Of a stretch of DNA of 64,000 bases, positions 59,501 through 64,000 are shown piece after piece. The notes under the pieces are model-generated. The model ran no database searches and was not told the DNA's origin. It saw only the letters and a list, made by a program, of their open reading frames with translations. The translations under genes were made by a program, and so were the position numbers. Position 1 is the first letter of the stretch. The number at the start of each line of letters is the position of its first letter. Location of the stretch: NCBI RefSeq assembly GCF_001625215.2, contig NC_030389.2, positions 408,930-472,929 of the forward strand. Direction: 5' to 3'. The stretch comes from Daucus carota subsp. sativus (Eukaryota > Streptophyta > Magnoliopsida > Apiales > Apiaceae).

Positions 59501-62500
59501 CAAGTTTTTGCACAGACAAGAGGTTGTGCTTAAACTGAGGAACACACAGAACTTGATACAAGGTGAGGCCAGTGTCCAGAGTAGCGGTGCCAGTGTGACT
59601 GATTTGAGCCATATCACCAGTAGGCAAGTTGATACTGGTGGAATTGTCAGCAGCTTGAAGCTGTGATAGATTATGAATATGAGGGGTCATGTGATCGGAG
59701 GCTCCAGAGTCGATTATCCATCTGTGAGTGAGTCCAGCTGCAGCATTACAAGTTATCATCCCTGAAAAATGAGCGTCTATTTCATCATCTGTGTCAGATC
59801 CTTTTGGAGTCATCATGCCAGGGAGCATTAGTTTGAGCTGCTCAATTTGCTGCGGTGTAAAGAGAATGCCATCTGTCCCGGAAGGTGAACTTGTTTGTGC
59901 TGTAGCTGCTAGTTTTGGTGCGCCACTTGGTTTGTAGGCACTATTCTTTTTTTGAGTGTGAGGCGGAGGTGTATACCTCTGCTTTTGACTAGCAGAAGGT
60001 GCAGAGGACCCGTGTTTCGGGTGCCATTCTGGGTATCCTGTGACAGTCCAACATTTCTCCCCCCTATGACCTTTGAGTCCACAAGCGGAGCAAATAATCT
60101 GGCGAGTGGGGTTAGTTTTGCTAAACAGAGCAAGAGTGTCATTATCCACCCGAGAAGGATGAAAAATGTCACGTTGTGCCTCCTCCTGTTGGAGGACGGC
60201 AGATGCAGTTTCAACAGATGGAAGGGGACTCATCATTAAGAGTTGACTACGCTGAGCATTATAAGATTCATCTAAGCCATTCAAGAACTGAAATAATTTT
60301 GTTTCTTCTTGATGTAGAGAAATGGTGTTTAAAAGATTTAGAACATGTGGGTTAGGGTCTGGAACAAGGGGTAAAGCGTTCATGGCGTCTAACTCTTCCC
60401 ATAAGACACGCATAGAAGTATAATAATCATTGACAGATTGACTGTTTTGTCGAATCTCATAGAGTTCTTTGTTTATTTTGTATTTTCTAGATCCATTTGT
60501 GAGGGAGAATCGTTTTTCAAGATTTAACCAGATAAGCCTAGCAGTGGGAACAAACATGATAGATTTCTTTATACTTGGAGAGACATTACCCGTGAGCCAA
60601 GCAATGACCATGTTGTTGCAGGTGTCCCAGAGATCAATCTGCGTTTCATCATCTGTGGGTCGCTGGACAGTGCCTGTTACAAATCCAAGTTTGCGCTTGG
60701 AGCTCAAGTTTATCTCCATGGAGCGCTTCCAGGCACGATAATCAGTCGAGCCTTGTAGCTTGTCGACTGAGATGGAGGTTGGTCCATCTGAGGGATGAAG
60801 AAAAAGAGGGTTGGCCATATCTTGAAAAGACAGGCGGCTGTTGTTAGACATGGTTTTTGAAAAGAGGGTTGAGGGATCTGGGTTTGTGTATGAGAGTTGG
60901 TAAAAGTGAAAAAGAAGATCTGGATGAATGAGATGCTTTATTCTATCACTGCAGTTGAAGGCTCTGATACCATGTTGACAAGAATGAAATGAAAGATTAA
61001 TCAAAAGCAGATAGAATATGAAGCTTGACACTTGTGCCAAATGGTTTCTCAATCATACCATACATTGATTTCTTGGTTCCATACATATAGGAAGAGAAGA
61101 CAGCAGTGCCAGGAGGCCAAAAGAAAAGACAAAAGCCTGTGCTATGAAAGAGACAAACTAGACTAACAGAACGGTTTGCTCTGAGCACTACATACCAGAT
61201 GTACTATACTATATTGTCTTATAGCAGAGACTAAAACTACTTAGCAAAATAAATATATTTTGTAGCACTATTCTTATCAAGTTTTATTCCTAACAGAAAA
61301 AATCAGTTATATATCATTCAAGATTTATTTCTTCTGGTATGGCATAAACAATTCCTTGTAATATAGATATTCATCGACTTTCTAGAAATATGGAAGATAG
61401 ATTATGCTTCTACGTTGTGTTATGTTATACAATTTATATTCCAAATTTAGCACAATACTAGAAATGTTATTTAATTTCACTCATGTGATGTTTTATTTAT
61501 CTACCGGCTTTTGACTACTGATATTTCAAGTTTTGGCTGACATTATCAACTAACTCATCTAATTAAACTAATGTTTAAAAATTGCAGACACATGCAGTTG
61601 CAAAGGAACTTCTAAAGTATCATTCTCAGACTCATGGGTTGGTCATTGGTGGTTCAGCAAGGAAGACCGAGGCAGAGCGACTAGCTAAAGGAGTTAATTT
61701 ATTGGTAGCAACCCCTGGGCGACTTCTTGATCATCTTCAAAACACCAAGGGGTTTATATACAATCGTCTAAAGGTATCCCTGGCTATTATTTTTACCACA
61801 CTAAACTTTCATATAAGCAAACGTTGATGGATTATATGCCTCCCTTGTGCTACTAAGTTCATCAAGACCAATATACGCTCATCTCAACTCAATGTAATTA
61901 GGACAACATGGCAGAAACGTTGGTGAGAAAATATTGAGGGATTTCTAGTTTTAGTTTCTCCTAGATATTCTGTTAGCTTTAAGAACAACTAAGAGGATGA
62001 TGAGAATGCGATTATATAGATGTGTAGATTGAGTCATTATGCATTTGCAGACTAAGTGGTCTATGTCTGAAACATGTAACAAGACTTTTTTTTTACTTAA
62101 TAATTTGATAGTTTGTTTGGTGTACATTTCCCCCTCTTATGTTGGAATTACATCTTCATTTGTTCTCGCCTCTGGCTGTGGATATTGTTAGAGCAACTCC
62201 AATGCAATGCTATACTTGGTTCTATTGCTATATTATAGCATCAAAAGTACAAAAACTCAACTCCAAAGGGGTGCTATATTTGGATGCATCCATGCTTAGA
62301 TGCATCTTTGGTTCTATATTTGAAACCAAGGATGGATCCATCCATGTTGCCACATCATCAATAACTAGAAATTGGAAACTAGTTAATGAGTTAGGTAAAA
62401 GTTAAAGAGTTTGTTCTATATAGAAGTTAGGTAAAAGTTAATGAGTTGGTTAGATTTGAAACTAATTATAGAACTTAGCATTGGAGTGCAAGTTTTATTT

Positions 62501-63981
62501 TAGCACCAAAAAACATTTTTTGGTGCTATATTATAGCAATAGCAATAGATATATAGCATCTAGCATTGGACTTGCTCTTATTAATTGAACTTGTTCTACT
62601 ATATGGTCATCATGCTATAGAAATGTATATTGAAATGGTAGATTGGTGATATTTTAATCATGTCAGCTGGTATAGCACTTGTGCTATTTCCTAAAAAAAT
62701 ACCTGTCTGAAAGTTACATCGAGTAGATAAACTCTGTCATATACAGAAATTGAGAAAATATAATTAATATAACTATGATCTTGGGATTTGAGAGTTAGAT
62801 TAGCACTTCAGTTTCGACTTTCGATATAAGTTAAAGTGTCTATAACCTAGTGACTTTCCCTTTCTGTTGAATGCTGTGAATCGGTAGCTAAGATAACTGT
62901 AATGCCCTGTACTGCAACATTTATTATTCATATTTTGCCACTTCAAAAGCTTTAGAAGCATCACCTGCATTTGATTCAATTAATTCTCAAGCATGTGTCC
63001 TTCAACATTGCTATTTTTTATTTATGGCTGTTCATATATTACAGATTAGCCTATTTTATCAGTCGTATTTTGGATGTTGCAGTGTTTGACAATTGATGAA
63101 GCTGACAGAATTTTGGAAGCAAACTTTGAAGAAGAAATGAAGCAAATAATTAAAATTTTACCCAAGGTCTTAGTTCCTGGCATCCTTGTAATTTATACAA
63201 AAATCTGATATTATGTTTCATGTTACAATTATTTTGATGTTTCACCGACAGAATGTTATTTGCCTTGTTGTGTTTCACTCTAGCAATTTCGGTAAACTTG
63301 TCGTAGTATTTGAAGAAAGTGCTCAACTAACGTTACTTGTCCTTTAGTCTCTAAGTTTATCTGTTACTTGAATTGCAGGAGAGGCAAGCAGCTCTTTTCT
63401 CTGCTACCCAGACTGAGAAGGTATTGGATATATAAATCCCGCAGAGTCTTTTATACTCTACCTAGGTCCTTGATATATTGCACTTTTTTGGTAGTTGATA
63501 TATATTTGGTAGGGGAGGGGGGCTCTTCTAGCACTAGCTAGGAGTGCTTTGCCACCACTCGGGCACTGCACAGTCCTTAATTGGATTTAAATTTCAAATG
63601 CATTCTTTTGAATATCACAGTATTACACGCACAACCCAAATTTTGTTATCACTATGTCTTCTTTTTGTCTTTTCCAGGTTGCCGATCTTGCATGCTTATC
63701 CTTGAAAGATCCTGTCTACGTTGGTGTAGACGATGAAAGGAATTGGGTAAACAAATAATCTTACTCAACACATGATTATTAAATAAACTGTTGTTTGGTC
63801 ATGAATGACAAGTAATGATCTTTAGGTCACTAACGAAGGACTGGAGCAAGGCTATTGTGTTGTGCCATGTGCCAAGAGATTTATCGTACTCTATTCATTC
63901 CTAAAGCGACATCAATCCCAAAAAGTGATGGTTTTCTTTTCTTCAGTCGACTCTGTTAAATTTCATTCAGAACTGCTGTAG
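56558..63981 (+). CDS. RH51: DEAD-box ATP-dependent RNA helicase, Has1/DDX18 type (RH51/RH27), with in-frame stop
   Basis: Exons 56558-56920, 57558-57743, 61588-61773, 63083-63166, 63379-63420, 63678-63746 and 63826 onward, all phase 0. Residues 1 to about 95 are a Lys/Glu-rich nucleolar-type tail. Then come the Q-motif region ([19 protein letters not shown]...IQ), motif I ARTGSGKT (140-147), Ia PTRELA (176-181), GG, Ib TPGR (225-228), II DEAD (250-253), III SAT (281-283), and the start of RecA domain 2 ([38 protein letters not shown]). The [19 protein letters not shown] and EQGYCVVP sequences are typical of Has1/DDX18 proteins, which act in 60S ribosome biogenesis in the nucleolus. A TAG at 63979-63981 interrupts the frame where homologues have a basic or polar residue, and homologous coding (YIHVDC) continues after it up to the window end. 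Intron 2 holds a copia element and intron 3 a MITE. Confidence 0.9.
59286..60851 (-). CDS. Copia gag and protease start, truncated polyprotein
   Basis: Reads from ATG at 60851 to a stop at 59286 (521 residues). The N-terminal part has the copia gag_3/UBN2-type features ([61 protein letters not shown]). A CCHC zinc knuckle follows ([16 protein letters not shown]2CX4HX4C), then the protease active site [12 protein letters not shown] and the beginning of the GAG_pre-integrase region. The frame ends in [11 protein letters not shown] exactly where the sequence runs into the inverted LTR fragment, so the integrase and polymerase are lost. An upstream in-frame ATG (61052) lies inside the LTR and is unlikely to be used. 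Confidence 0.88.
   Translation of the reverse strand: MSNNSRLSFQDMANPLFLHPSDGPTSISVDKLQGSTDYRAWKRSMEINLSSKRKLGFVTGTVQRPTDDETQIDLWDTCNNMVIAWLTGNVSPSIKKSIMFVPTARLIWLNLEKRFSLTNGSRKYKINKELYEIRQNSQSVNDYYTSMRVLWEELDAMNALPLVPDPNPHVLNLLNTISLHQEETKLFQFLNGLDESYNAQRSQLLMMSPLPSVETASAVLQQEEAQRDIFHPSRVDNDTLALFSKTNPTRQIICSACGLKGHRGEKCWTVTGYPEWHPKHGSSAPSASQKQRYTPPPHTQKKNSAYKPSGAPKLAATAQTSSPSGTDGILFTPQQIEQLKLMLPGMMTPKGSDTDDEIDAHFSGMITCNAAAGLTHRWIIDSGASDHMTPHIHNLSQLQAADNSTSINLPTGDMAQISHTGTATLDTGLTLYQVLCVPQFKHNLLSVQKLVKDSNCQVQFYPTHCVILDASTNHLKGIGKAHNGLYYLINHLTEAIPESWFSSDNAPTKCLAAETTQKPVL
60960..60972 (-). promoter_or_regulatory. Copia primer binding site (tRNA-iMet)
   Basis: The minus strand reads TGGTATCAGAGCC three bases after the LTR end, the standard copia primer site complementary to initiator-methionine tRNA. 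Confidence 0.88.
60976..61279 (-). repeat. Copia 5' LTR, 304 bp
   Basis: Starts TGATAAGAAT and ends ATTCTTGTCA on the minus strand, so its own ends are near-perfect inverted repeats of the TG...CA type. The outer 151 bases are repeated in inverted orientation at 59154-59304. Confidence 0.85.
62191..62577. mobile_element. Tourist-like MITE, 387 bp, in helicase intron 3
   Basis: Ends GAGCAACTCCAATGCAATGC and, inverted, GAGCAAGTCCAATGCTAGAT are flanked by TTA on both sides (62188-62190 and 62578-62580). The termini resemble those of the element at 2652-2970. The open frame across 62139-62405 is a product of this MITE. Confidence 0.85.
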
Positions 63982-64000
63982 TACATTCACGTGGATTGCT

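Larger units (their letters stand above)
59154..61279 (-). mobile_element. Rearranged copia LTR element with inverted LTR ends
   Basis: The element lies in helicase intron 2 and is flanked by the 5-bp repeat AGTTT (59149-59153 and 61280-61284). On the minus strand it has a 304-bp LTR (60976-61279, TGATAAGAAT...ATTCTTGTCA), an initiator-Met-tRNA primer site, and gag plus the start of protease. Instead of a 3' LTR in the same orientation, the left end is 151 bp of the LTR's own outer end in inverted orientation (59154-59304), identical to 61129-61279. Integrase, reverse transcriptase and RNase H are missing. Perfect identity of the arms indicates a young insertion. Confidence 0.88.

Noticed and set aside
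59154..61279. Interpreting the inverted ends as a foldback DNA transposon
   Set aside because: The element has a copia LTR, tRNA-iMet primer site and gag/protease, and a 5-bp duplication, so it is a rearranged retrotransposon.
62139..62405. 88-codon frame in helicase intron 3
   Set aside because: Overlaps the Tourist-like MITE and has no domain.
1..64000. CRISPR arrays, bacterial operons, tRNA or rRNA genes
   Set aside because: The window is plant nuclear DNA. The only tRNA-like sequence is the SINE head, which does not form a full tRNA; the regular 276-bp array is exon duplication, not a CRISPR.

Overview
This is a 64 kb stretch of nuclear plant DNA. Genes are split by GT-AG introns, spacers are AT-rich, and the proteins are typical of flowering plants (MATE/EDS5 family, KIN-7 kinesin with a RING tail, P-type PPR, plastid AIR carboxylase fusion, YIP5, Has1-type DEAD-box helicase). 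The transposons are also plant types: Stowaway and Tourist MITEs, Helitrons, copia, a LINE and a tRNA-derived SINE. The proteins look eudicot. I cannot name the species, and an asterid such as an Apiaceae member is only a guess.

Layout. 0-1.2 kb: possible 3' end of an unidentified gene. 4.2-5.8 kb: an unrecognised gene made of near-identical tandem exons. 7.0-9.4 kb: the C-terminal half of an EDS5-like MATE transporter. 12.3-13.9 kb (minus): an MCT1-like Mei2 C-terminal RRM gene. 13.9-19.2 kb: gene-poor spacer. 19.2-30.1 kb: a complete 24-exon KIN-7 kinesin with a RING tail. 31.3-32.8 kb: an intronless PPR gene. 33.2-35.3 kb: a decayed LINE. 36.8-47.4 kb: a 16-exon PurK-PurE gene with a small four-exon gene on the opposite strand inside its largest intron. 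48.3-49.0 kb: an intronless YIP5 gene. 51.1-56.1 kb: a stack of transposons. 56.6-64 kb: a DEAD-box helicase running off the window edge, with a rearranged copia element and a Tourist MITE in its introns.

There is no operon-like logic. These are independent housekeeping and regulatory genes: microtubule motor, purine synthesis, organelle RNA processing, ER-Golgi traffic and ribosome biogenesis. From memory, an EDS5-type MATE close to a KIN-7C/D kinesin is also seen in Arabidopsis (At4g39030/At4g39050 and At2g21340/At2g21380), so that part may be conserved synteny.

Best candidates for novelty: (1) the tandem-exon gene at 4216-5797, where a phase-1, 183-bp exon plus its 93-bp intron was amplified almost without change; (2) the four-exon antisense gene in the AIR carboxylase intron; (3) a copia element whose two ends are the same LTR end in inverted orientation, with an intact 5-bp target duplication; (4) an in-frame stop in the second RecA domain of the helicase; (5) a Helitron carrying a SINE and a MULE-like element. 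Splice sites were read by eye and checked only for GT/AG signals and reading-frame phase; no database search was possible.
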